A stretch of DNA of 7,050 nt from NCBI RefSeq assembly GCF_938040765.1, contig NZ_CALIAA010000111.1:1-7050 (forward strand), read 5' to 3'. This stretch comes from an uncultured Fretibacterium sp. (GTDB lineage Bacteria; Synergistota; Synergistia; Synergistales; Aminobacteriaceae). Position numbers and translations under genes: made by a program. Under the pieces are notes generated by a model, which worked only from the letters and a program-made list of their open reading frames with translations, did not search any database and was not told where the DNA came from. Positions 1 to 5,985 of this stretch are shown one piece after another. The first letter of the stretch is position 1. Each line of letters begins with the position of its first letter.

Positions 1-1
1 C

Positions 2-664
2 GTCGCCGCTTATGCCGGGCGCGAGGGGTACGATACCCTTTGGGCCGCCGACGGCGAGGCGGCCATGTCCTTATGGGAAAAGCAGGGGGCCGACCTCGTG
101 GTCCTGGATCTGATGCTGCCGAAGCTGAGCGGCACGGAGGTGTGCCGGCGCATCCGTGTGCGCTCGGCTGTGCCCATCATCATGCTGACGGCCAGGGGCA
201 GCGAGGACGACGTCGTCGCGGGGCTCGACGCCGGGGCGGACGATTATGTGAGCAAGCCCTTCAGCCCCCGGGTCCTGATGGCGAGGGTTCGGGCGCATCT
301 CCGTCCTCTTCGGGAGACGAGGGGCGTCAGCGGGGACGGTGCGCCCCTCTCGATAGGGGGGCGCATCGAGATAGACCCGGAGCGGGTGGAGGTGCGCAAG
401 GACGGAGTTGCGGTTCCCGTGACGCGCAGCGAGTTCATGGTGCTTTCCACGCTGGCGTCGCATCCCGTCCGGACCTGGTCGCGGGACGACATCATCCGTT
501 CGGCCCTGGGCGACGATTTCGAGGGGTTCGACCGCACGGTGGACGCCTACGTCAAGAACCTCAGGAAAAAGCTGGCCGAGCCGGGGCATGAGAATGGATG
601 GATTCGTACCGTGTACGGCTTCGGCTACAGGATCGACGATTCCGGGCCGGAGGAGCGCTCATGA
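2..664 (+). CDS. OmpR/PhoB-family response regulator, N-terminus missing
   Basis: This is a DNA-binding response regulator that receives a phosphate from the kinase encoded next to it and then binds promoters. The frame is open from base 2 with no start codon, so the gene begins upstream; 220 residues are visible and roughly 15-20 are missing, including the usual paired acidic residues of the first receiver strand. In visible numbering the phospho-acceptor is Asp36 (VVLDLMLP), the switch Thr is Thr63 (MLTA) and the conserved Lys is Lys85 (SKPF). The last 100 or so residues are a winged-helix output domain with the typical RTVDAYVKNLRKKL recognition helix and the YGFGYR wing. The first internal ATG (65) is not the start, because it would remove most of the receiver domain before Asp36. 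The stop overlaps the kinase start by ATGA, so the two are translationally coupled. The target genes cannot be read from the window. Confidence 0.95.
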   Translation, partial: VAAYAGREGYDTLWAADGEAAMSLWEKQGADLVVLDLMLPKLSGTEVCRRIRVRSAVPIIMLTARGSEDDVVAGLDAGADDYVSKPFSPRVLMARVRAHLRPLRETRGVSGDGAPLSIGGRIEIDPERVEVRKDGVAVPVTRSEFMVLSTLASHPVRTWSRDDIIRSALGDDFEGFDRTVDAYVKNLRKKLAEPGHENGWIRTVYGFGYRIDDSGPEERS

Positions 665-2010
665 AAAGGAGGGGGCGTTCCCTGCGGGCCCACCTGATGC
701 TGCTCTACGTTCTGCTGGCGGTCCTGAGCGGGGTGATCGTTCCGGCTCTGGTGAGAGACCTGAGCCTTTCGGGATTTCAGGATTACCTGGGACGGAGGAG
801 GGCATCCGACCTGGAGGAGCTGGGAGCTTCCCTGGAGGCCCTCTATCGCGAGGATGGGGGCTGGAACCCCCGCCGGGTGATGGACGTCCTGCGTTCCTCC
901 GCCGGGGGAATGCCCTCGGATATCGTCCTCCTGGACTCCGGCGGAAACAGGGTCCTGCCCATGGGGCACGGACGGGGATGGGGAATGCGGGGGAAAAACC
1001 GCGTCTCCATTCCCCTGAGCCTGGAGGGGCGGAGGATTGGGACCCTGGACGCGAACGGACGCCCTCCGTCCAGCCGCCTGGAGCAGGAGTTCGTCTCCCG
1101 TATGGCCCTGTATGCCCTCGTGGGCGCTGCGGCCATGATCGTCGTGGCCTGCGGGTTGGGCTACGTCGTCGCCGGAGGCCTGAGCCGGCCCGTGATTCGG
1201 GCCGCGGAGCGGGCACGGCGCATCAGCCGTGGGGAGTACGAACTGGAGCCGGAGCCTCCCAGCGGGATCCGCGAGATGGACATGCTGTCCCGCGGGGTGG
1301 AGGAGCTGGGGCGTTCCCTGGCGGGACAGGAACGGCTGCGCAAACGCCTGATGACGGACATCGCCCATGAGCTCAGGACGCCCCTTACGGTGGTGCGCTC
1401 CCAGGTGGAGGCCGTGGCGGATGGCGTCTGGGAGGTCACCCCGGAGCGGCTTGCGCTCTGCGCGGCGGAGATCGAGCGTCTGAGCGACCTGATCGGAGAG
1501 GTGGAATCGCTGACGCGGCTCGAGGGAGAGATCCTGTCCGTCCGCCTTCGGGACACGGACCTGGCCGCCTTTCTGAACACGGTCCTGGATACCTCGGAGC
1601 CGCTTTTCGCCCGGTCCGGGGTGACGCTTCACCGCAGCCTCGAAGGGAACGTCCGGGCGAACGTCGATTCGGAACGCTTTCGCAGCGTGATCGACAACCT
1701 GCTCTCGAACGCGTTGCGCTATTCGGAGGCCGGGGGGCGAGTGGAGGTTCGGCTTCGCTCCCGGGACGGCAGCGCCGTCGTCGAGGTCGAGGACGCCGGG
1801 ACCGGCATCGACGCGGCGGACCTTCCCCATGTCTTCGACCGTTTCTACCGGGCGGACGCGGCGCGCGCCCGTGCGACCGGGGGACGCGGAATAGGCCTCG
1901 CCATCGCGAAGGCTGCGGTCGAGGCCCACGGTGGGACCATAGAGGTCAGCAGTCGGCTGGGGGAGGGCAGCCGCTTCACGGTGAAGCTGCCTCTGGGAGG
2001 AGAAGGCTGA
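661..2010 (+). CDS. Membrane sensor histidine kinase (HAMP, HisKA, HATPase_c)
   Basis: This 449-residue protein is the sensor partner of the preceding regulator. The order is: a basic N-terminus, membrane helix 1 (about 10-30), an extracytoplasmic segment of about 115 residues, membrane helix 2 (about 148-174), a HAMP linker (about 175-225), a dimerisation/phosphoacceptor domain with His236 in AHELRTPL, then the ATP-binding domain with N box (Asn350 in DNLLSNA), G1 box (Asp378 in DAGTGI) and G2 box (about 407-412, GGRGIG). All catalytic motifs are intact and the C-terminus is normal. The start at 661 is supported by GGAGGAG at 649-655, five bases upstream; an in-frame ATG at 598 lies inside the regulator gene and would place extra residues before the membrane anchor. 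The sensor segment (GW..., then IVLLDSGGNRV, then PLSLEGRRIGTL) resembles the PAS-like periplasmic sensors of BaeS/CpxA-type kinases, which respond to envelope stress or metals. That resemblance is by eye, and the signal is unknown. Confidence 0.95.
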   Translation: MKRRGRSLRAHLMLLYVLLAVLSGVIVPALVRDLSLSGFQDYLGRRRASDLEELGASLEALYREDGGWNPRRVMDVLRSSAGGMPSDIVLLDSGGNRVLPMGHGRGWGMRGKNRVSIPLSLEGRRIGTLDANGRPPSSRLEQEFVSRMALYALVGAAAMIVVACGLGYVVAGGLSRPVIRAAERARRISRGEYELEPEPPSGIREMDMLSRGVEELGRSLAGQERLRKRLMTDIAHELRTPLTVVRSQVEAVADGVWEVTPERLALCAAEIERLSDLIGEVESLTRLEGEILSVRLRDTDLAAFLNTVLDTSEPLFARSGVTLHRSLEGNVRANVDSERFRSVIDNLLSNALRYSEAGGRVEVRLRSRDGSAVVEVEDAGTGIDAADLPHVFDRFYRADAARARATGGRGIGLAIAKAAVEAHGGTIEVSSRLGEGSRFTVKLPLGGEG

Positions 2011-2040
2011 AAAAATCGCCGTCGAAAAGGTGCTGAAGAT

Positions 2041-2067
2041 ATTGATCTAAATTGATCTATTGACCCA
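2041..2067. repeat. Short tandem repeat ATTGATCTA in AT-rich patch
   Basis: ATTGATCTA occurs at 2041-2049 and again at 2051-2059, ten bases apart (about one helical turn). A degenerate third copy, ATTGACCCA, begins at 2059. It lies just past the kinase stop and before the terminator, in an otherwise GC-rich region. It may be a protein-binding site, a remnant of an insertion, or chance; nothing in the sequence decides this. Confidence 0.45.
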
Positions 2068-2103
2068 AAAGAGCGCCCCCTCGGCAATATCGCCGAGGGG
2101 GCG
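2067..2103 (-). terminator. Rho-independent terminator between convergent genes
   Basis: A perfect 12-bp GC-rich stem (arms 2074-2085 and 2092-2103) closes a six-base AATATC loop. Read on the minus strand, the stem is followed by CTC and then TTTT (2070-2067), so it best serves the nuclease gene, whose stop is about 60 bases upstream. Read on the plus strand the same hairpin is followed by TTGCGC with little T-tract, so it would stop kinase transcripts less efficiently but may still protect their 3' ends. Confidence 0.85.
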
Positions 2104-2114
2104 TTGCGCATCCC

Positions 2115-2168
2115 TAAACAGGAGCAGTCGCTGGTCGACCTTTGTCTCACTCGTTGGCAGCCTGTTTA
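2115..2168. repeat. 8-bp inverted repeat TAAACAGG / CCTGTTTA
   Basis: The arms are at 2115-2122 and 2161-2168, separated by 38 bases, and are exact reverse complements. The right arm contains the TAA stop of the nuclease gene. The interior holds the palindrome GGTCGACC at 2133-2140. It could form a weak hairpin in the nuclease mRNA just before the terminator, or be chance. Confidence 0.35.
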
Positions 2169-2357
2169 TCGCAGGCCACGAAAATCGTTCGCCTGCTTAA
2201 GTCCTTCGATCTCGTCGAGGGATAGTTCGGTAGCCTGGCTTATCTGCTCCGGCGTGAAATTCAGGACCAACATCCGCCGCGCTGTCTCGGTTCTGCCTAA
2301 AACAATGCCCTCGTTCAGAATGGTCTTGGCCTCGTACTCCAGCACCTTGCCTCCCAT
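2166..2357 (-). CDS. Possible internal-start small Rpn protein (63 aa, same frame)
   Basis: Met250 of the Rpn nuclease (ATG at 2357-2355) is preceded by AAGGAGTGAGG, with GAGG six bases upstream of the ATG. Initiation there would give a 63-residue protein, MGGKVLEYEAK to the shared stop, consisting only of the C-terminal helical region and lacking all nuclease residues. In E. coli, rpn genes have been reported to make such short C-terminal proteins from an internal start, and these bind and inhibit the full-length nuclease. What is seen here is the start codon, its spacing and the matching architecture; expression and inhibitor function are inferred. SD-like runs also arise by chance in Glu/Gly/Arg-rich GC-rich coding sequence. 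No convincing internal promoter was found upstream, so any such protein would probably come from the full-length mRNA. Confidence 0.4.
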   Translation of the reverse strand: MGGKVLEYEAKTILNEGIVLGRTETARRMLVLNFTPEQISQATELSLDEIEGLKQANDFRGLR

Positions 2358-3104
2358 AACGGACCTCACTCCTTCCCTCACCCTGTCGTGCTTCCTGGCG
2401 ATGTGCTCCAGAACCTTGTCGGACATCTCCTCGATCGTCCGCTTCACGTACTCCGTCAGCCTGCCGGACTCGGCCAGTTCCCCGAGCCGGTCCTTTATCC
2501 CCTCGTACTCGGACAACAGCCCCCTCATGAGCCCCTCGTCCCTCTCGTACTCCGCGAACCGGCTTTCGTGGGAGAAAATATGGAAGGGGATCAGAAACAG
2601 AAGCCCTTTGGAAAAAATCTCCTCCGGAGAATAACGCTGGGCCTTCAGTACGGGGATGTCGTAAGCGGCAAGGCCTCCACCGGGAAGCTCGATGCGAATG
2701 GTCATCACGTCCGGCGTGGACGAACGGCACCGAAGGTACAGAACCGCCGAGTCGGGAAAACGCACCGTTAGAACGCCGTCCTCGACCTCGCCCGCATCCA
2801 AGGCAATCTGAGCGTCGTACTCGAACATGCGGATCAGCATGCTGTCGTCCGCGGTGCTCTGGCACTCGATATGGTACTTCCTGAAGGGCTCGCCCCGTAT
2901 GCCGAAGCAGGAGTCCGTGACGCGCTCCCGTTCCTCTCCGTCCTGTCCGTTGATGAAGTGCTCGTTGGGGTAGAACTCCACCGTCTCGTTGCCGGAGTAG
3001 GACGCGTGAAAAATTTCGTTCACGAGGGGTATAACGAGCGAGGAGCAATCGTTCAGGAGCGTGCGGAACACATCGTCATAGGGCGTGTTTACGATCGCCG
3101 CCAT
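2166..3104 (-). CDS. Rpn-family PD-(D/E)XK nuclease / putative transposase
   Basis: This 312-residue protein is recognised as the PDDEXK_2/TIGR01784 (Rpn, YhgA-like) group, formerly called putative transposases and now known in E. coli as recombination-promoting DNases with anti-phage activity. The N-terminal nuclease fold shows the expected order: a DDVFRTLL opening helix (about 10-17), Asp64 (RVTDSCFGI), then Glu80-Cys-Gln82 (YHIECQST), where the usual Lys of ExK is Gln, as is common in this family, then the FEYD helix (about 94-97). The middle (about 165-245) is charged and helical. The C-terminus (about 279-300, FTPEQISQATELSLDEIEGL) has the small helical motif typical of the group. No inverted terminal repeats flank it, so it is not a visible insertion sequence. 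The ATG at 3104 follows purine-rich AAAGGACGGGGAA. Sampled GC is lower than in its neighbours (32 of 60 bases at 2281-2340 against 43 of 60 at 4681-4740), which suggests separate acquisition. Its biological role here is inferred from the family only. Confidence 0.85.
   Translation of the reverse strand: MAAIVNTPYDDVFRTLLNDCSSLVIPLVNEIFHASYSGNETVEFYPNEHFINGQDGEERERVTDSCFGIRGEPFRKYHIECQSTADDSMLIRMFEYDAQIALDAGEVEDGVLTVRFPDSAVLYLRCRSSTPDVMTIRIELPGGGLAAYDIPVLKAQRYSPEEIFSKGLLFLIPFHIFSHESRFAEYERDEGLMRGLLSEYEGIKDRLGELAESGRLTEYVKRTIEEMSDKVLEHIARKHDRVREGVRSVMGGKVLEYEAKTILNEGIVLGRTETARRMLVLNFTPEQISQATELSLDEIEGLKQANDFRGLR
2364..2374 (-). promoter_or_regulatory. Shine-Dalgarno-like run before the internal ATG of the Rpn gene
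   Basis: On the minus strand this reads AAGGAGTGAGG. Its downstream GAGG (2367-2364) lies six bases from the ATG at 2357, an ideal distance; the AAGGAG part is eleven bases away. It lies inside the nuclease reading frame, where it encodes the E-G-V-R stretch, so selection for the codons alone could also explain it. Confidence 0.4.
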
Positions 3105-3188
3105 CCCGTTCCCCGTCCTTTCGGCCTGCCGGACTCGCTTCGACGTCTCGAGGCGAAGCCGCCCCCTCTCGGCCCGGATGCCGGCTTC

Positions 3189-3197
3189 ATTATAACA
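3189..3197 (-). promoter_or_regulatory. Extended -10 promoter for the Rpn nuclease gene
   Basis: The minus strand reads TGTTATAAT, a perfect TATAAT with the TGn extension. At the normal spacing the -35 position holds only GTTTTT, so the extended -10 would have to compensate. It lies in the 133-base gap between the ATPase stop and the nuclease start, about 85 bases upstream of the nuclease ATG. No GC-rich terminator hairpin is seen after the ATPase gene, so read-through from the transporter operon into the nuclease is also possible. Confidence 0.65.
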
Positions 3198-3237
3198 AAA
3201 CAGCGGAATGGAAAAACCGACAAACTGTTCCTTTTCC

Positions 3238-4269
3238 TCACGGCATCGGATTGATCCAGACCCGGCGGCCCGGGGGAACGGGGCTGTTCGAGGGGCGGTA
3301 GGCCTTCAGGATCGCCCCGCCGGAACGAAGCGTGCAGTGCAGCTCCCGTCCCTGGTATTGGACGTGCTCCACCTCCGCCGGTAGCCCCTTCCCGCCTTCG
3401 GACAGGGCGAGCTGCTCCGGGCGGAGGGGGTAGACCCCCTCGTCCCTCCACACCCCGGCGTCCGCGTTCCCCGGCCATGTCCAGAAGGCCCCGCCCTCGG
3501 CCCCCTCGGGGCGGAAAAGCCGGTCCTCCCAGCGGCCCCGGATCAGGTTGGCCTTGGAGACGAAGCGCGCCACGAACGGCGACGCGGGGGCCATATAGAC
3601 CTCCTGCGGGGAGCCGACCTGCTCCACTCTGCCGCCGTTCATCACCACGACCCTGTCCGCCAGGGCCATGGCCTCCTCCTGGTCATGGGTGACGTAGACG
3701 AAGGTCGAGCCGTGCCGCCTGTGCAGCGACGCGATCTCCTGACGCATCTCGATCCTGAGCTCCGCGTCGAGGGCCGAGAGCGGTTCGTCCATCAGCAGGA
3801 TGCCGGGGCTCCCCGCCAGGGCGCGGGCCAGGGAGACCCGCTGGCGCTGCCCTCCGGAGAGCTGGGCCGGGCGGCGGTCTGCCAGGGCCTCTAGCCCCAG
3901 GGGCCGGAGGAGCCTCAGGGCCTCCTCCCGGCCGCCCTCCTGGCCGCGGTACTTCAGGGCGAAGAGGACGTGCTCCGCCACCGTCATGTGCGGCCACAGG
4001 GCGAAGGACTGAAAGACCATCCCCACTCCGCGGTCCTCCGGCGGAAGACGGAAAGCGGCCGAGGAGACGACGCGGCCGTCGAAGAGCACCGACCCCGCGG
4101 ACGGTTTCTCGAAGCCCGCCAGCAGGCGCAGCAGGGTCGTCTTGCCGCAGCCCGAGGGCCCCAGGACGGCGGTGAAGCTCCCCGCCGGAAACTCCGCGTC
4201 CACGCGGTTCAGGGCCGAACAGCCGCCGAACCGCTTCTCCAGCTCCACCACGGAGACGAAAACGCTCAT
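3238..4269 (-). CDS. ABC importer ATPase (FbpC/PotA/AfuC type)
   Basis: This 343-residue cytoplasmic ATPase powers the permease encoded just upstream. All nucleotide-binding elements are intact: Walker A GPSGCGKTT (37-45), Q-loop Gln87 (VFQSFALWPH), signature LSGGQ (137-141), Walker B ILLMDEP with Asp161 and catalytic Glu162, D-loop SALD (165-168) and switch His195 (VTHD). The last 100 residues form a TOBE-like regulatory domain (YPLRPEQLAL, then VQYQGRELHCTL), as in the iron, polyamine, 2-aminoethylphosphonate and sugar-phosphate importer ATPases. The ATG overlaps the permease stop by ATGA, and an AGGAAG ribosome site sits seven bases upstream. It is the last gene of the transporter operon. 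Length and motifs are normal for the family. The ATPase by itself does not reveal the substrate. Confidence 0.95.
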   Translation of the reverse strand: MSVFVSVVELEKRFGGCSALNRVDAEFPAGSFTAVLGPSGCGKTTLLRLLAGFEKPSAGSVLFDGRVVSSAAFRLPPEDRGVGMVFQSFALWPHMTVAEHVLFALKYRGQEGGREEALRLLRPLGLEALADRRPAQLSGGQRQRVSLARALAGSPGILLMDEPLSALDAELRIEMRQEIASLHRRHGSTFVYVTHDQEEAMALADRVVVMNGGRVEQVGSPQEVYMAPASPFVARFVSKANLIRGRWEDRLFRPEGAEGGAFWTWPGNADAGVWRDEGVYPLRPEQLALSEGGKGLPAEVEHVQYQGRELHCTLRSGGAILKAYRPSNSPVPPGRRVWINPMP

Positions 4270-5975
4270 ACGCCGACTTCCTTTCTTTCATATCGGTTCA
4301 CCCACCGGCGCAGCGCCAGCCCCGACAGGAGCAGAAGGGCGAGAAGCCCCAGGACGAGCACCGAAAAGGCGCAGGAGAGGGCGACGTCCCCCGCCTGTTC
4401 GAAGTTCAGAACCACCATGCCCACGGTCTCCGCCCCCAGGGCCCCCAGGATGGAGGAGACCGTGAGCTCCGTCAGCGCATGGGCCGTCGTCATGAAGAAA
4501 CCGGAGAGGAGCCCGGAGGAAATCAAGGGGATGAGAATGCGGCGCCAACAGGCCCATCGCCCGGCCCCGCAGATGCTGGCGGCCTCCTCCACGGAACGGT
4601 CCACCTGCTGCAGCGCGCTTGCACTGGCGCGGAACTGCAGAACGCTGAAGCGCACGACGTAGGCGATGGCCAGCAGGGTCGTGGTGCCGTAGATCCCCGG
4701 GCGCCAGCCCGGCAGAGGCTCCACCCACGCCAGGATCATCGCCAGGGCGAAGACCGTCCCGGGCAGGACGAACGGCAGCGAGAGGGCCGCCTCGGCGAAC
4801 CGAAACGCGATCCCCGGACGCCGCACCCTTCCCCAGGCGACGGCCGAGCCGATGAAGATCGCGCACACCCCCGTGAACAGGGCGAGCCGGAAGCTGTTGC
4901 CCAGGGCCCCCAGGGCCTTGGGGTCGCCAAGGAGGAAGGCGAAGTTGTCCAGGGAGAGGTTTGCCGTTCCGAAGCTCAGGCCCCACGCCCTGAGCAGGGA
5001 GGCCGCCAGCATGGACGCGAGGGGCAGGAGCGAGGTCAGCGCGACGAAGGCCCAGAGCAGCCCCTCGACCCAGGGCCGGAGGCGTCCGAGCTCGCAGCGG
5101 GGCTGACGGTCGGGCACGAGGCTCTCCAGCACCTCCCCACGGCGCAGGAAGCGCCACAGTACGGCGCAGCTCAGGAGGGCGAGCCCCCCCAGCATCACGG
5201 ACAGGGCCGCCGCACGCCCGAAGGCGGAGGGACCGAACCCGACGACCTCCTGGTAGATGAGGGTGCTCAGCACGTTGATGTTTTTGCGCGCCCCCAGGAA
5301 GGCGGGGATCCCGAAGTTGTCCAGCCCCGCGAGGAGCACGGTCATGGCCCCGCCCACGATGCCGGGAAGGGCGGAGGGAACGGTGACGGACCGGAAGGTC
5401 CTCCACGGTCCGGCGCCGGAGCAGCGGGCCGCCCACTCGGCCTCGCGCGGAACCTTCCGCAGCGCGTTCAGGCAGAACAGGAAGGCCAGGGGCGCGTGGC
5501 AGATCCCCATGACCCCGACGATCCCCTGCCAGCTGTAGGCCGAGGGGACGTTCCACCCCGTGAGCTGGGCCAGGAACCCGCCCGGGCCGGCGAAGCGCGC
5601 CCAGGCCAGAGAGGTGATGTAGGACGGGATGACGAACGGCATGATGAAGAGCCCCTCCAGAATCCTCTTCCCCCGGATGTCGGTGTGGGCGATGAGCCAT
5701 GCCTGGACGAGCCCCACGGAGGACGCGAGGAGCGTCGAGGCCCCGACGATGCCGATGGTGTTGAGGATGCCCGCGCGCACGCGCTCGGAGGCCGCCAGGT
5801 CCGCGTAGAGCCCCAGGGTCGGGCCGCCGTCGCTCCACACGCTCAGCCAGAAGAGGCGCAGGAAGGGAAGAACGAAGAAAAAGAAGAGCGGGAGCGTGAA
5901 GGCAACGCTCCATCCGCCGGGAAAACGCCGCAGCGAAAAGCGTCCCCGGCCCTCCCGCAGGGCGTACTCGGGCAA
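4266..5975 (-). CDS. ABC importer permease, fused double-domain (FbpB/AfuB type)
   Basis: This 569-residue inner-membrane protein forms the translocation channel. It is a tandem fusion of two binding-protein-dependent permease domains, so one chain replaces the usual two subunits. Each half carries an EAA loop that docks on the ATPase: about 180-204 (EWAARCSGAG, ending VPSALPG) and about 463-483 (EEAASICGAG, ending LIP). About twelve hydrophobic segments are visible, beginning at FTLPLFFFFVLPF (26-38). No ATG or GTG exists near the N-terminus. I chose TTG at 5975 because GAGG lies six bases before it. A TTG at 5987, overlapping the upstream stop as TTGA, would add four residues but has a poorly spaced ribosome site. 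The open frame continues upstream through the binding-protein gene, but that part is an out-of-frame shadow. The stop overlaps the ATPase start. The substrate is shared with the adjacent binding protein and is not certain. Confidence 0.93.
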   Translation of the reverse strand: MPEYALREGRGRFSLRRFPGGWSVAFTLPLFFFFVLPFLRLFWLSVWSDGGPTLGLYADLAASERVRAGILNTIGIVGASTLLASSVGLVQAWLIAHTDIRGKRILEGLFIMPFVIPSYITSLAWARFAGPGGFLAQLTGWNVPSAYSWQGIVGVMGICHAPLAFLFCLNALRKVPREAEWAARCSGAGPWRTFRSVTVPSALPGIVGGAMTVLLAGLDNFGIPAFLGARKNINVLSTLIYQEVVGFGPSAFGRAAALSVMLGGLALLSCAVLWRFLRRGEVLESLVPDRQPRCELGRLRPWVEGLLWAFVALTSLLPLASMLAASLLRAWGLSFGTANLSLDNFAFLLGDPKALGALGNSFRLALFTGVCAIFIGSAVAWGRVRRPGIAFRFAEAALSLPFVLPGTVFALAMILAWVEPLPGWRPGIYGTTTLLAIAYVVRFSVLQFRASASALQQVDRSVEEAASICGAGRWACWRRILIPLISSGLLSGFFMTTAHALTELTVSSILGALGAETVGMVVLNFEQAGDVALSCAFSVLVLGLLALLLLSGLALRRWVNRYERKEVGV

Positions 5976-5981
5976 GGCCGT

Positions 5982-5985
5982 CCTC
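5982..5985 (-). promoter_or_regulatory. Ribosome binding site deciding the permease TTG start
   Basis: GAGG on the minus strand overlaps the TGA stop of the binding-protein gene and lies six bases upstream of TTG at 5975. This supports TTG 5975 over TTG 5987, and implies that termination of the first gene and initiation of the second are coupled. Confidence 0.55.

Noticed and set aside
598..660. Earlier ATG for the histidine kinase
   Set aside because: It lies inside the response-regulator coding region and adds 21 residues without family support; ATG 661 has GGAGGAG five bases upstream and an ATGA overlap.
588..1370. Second plus-strand frame overlapping the kinase start
   Set aside because: It is Gly/Pro/Arg-rich, has no plausible ribosome site and no domain; it is an out-of-frame reading of the kinase gene.
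625..1929. Long minus-strand open frame opposite the histidine kinase
   Set aside because: It is antisense to a kinase with every catalytic motif intact, and its translation is rich in Pro, Gly, Gln and His with no family resemblance.
2104..2634. Plus-strand open frame opposite the nuclease gene
   Set aside because: Ser-rich translation with no recognised motif, antisense to the conserved Rpn C-terminus, and it starts within the terminator region.
2166..3104. Interpretation of the nuclease gene as a complete insertion sequence
   Set aside because: No terminal inverted repeats or target-site duplication bracket the gene; the 8-bp inverted repeat lies only at its 3' end, and the protein is a PD-(D/E)XK nuclease rather than a DDE transposase.
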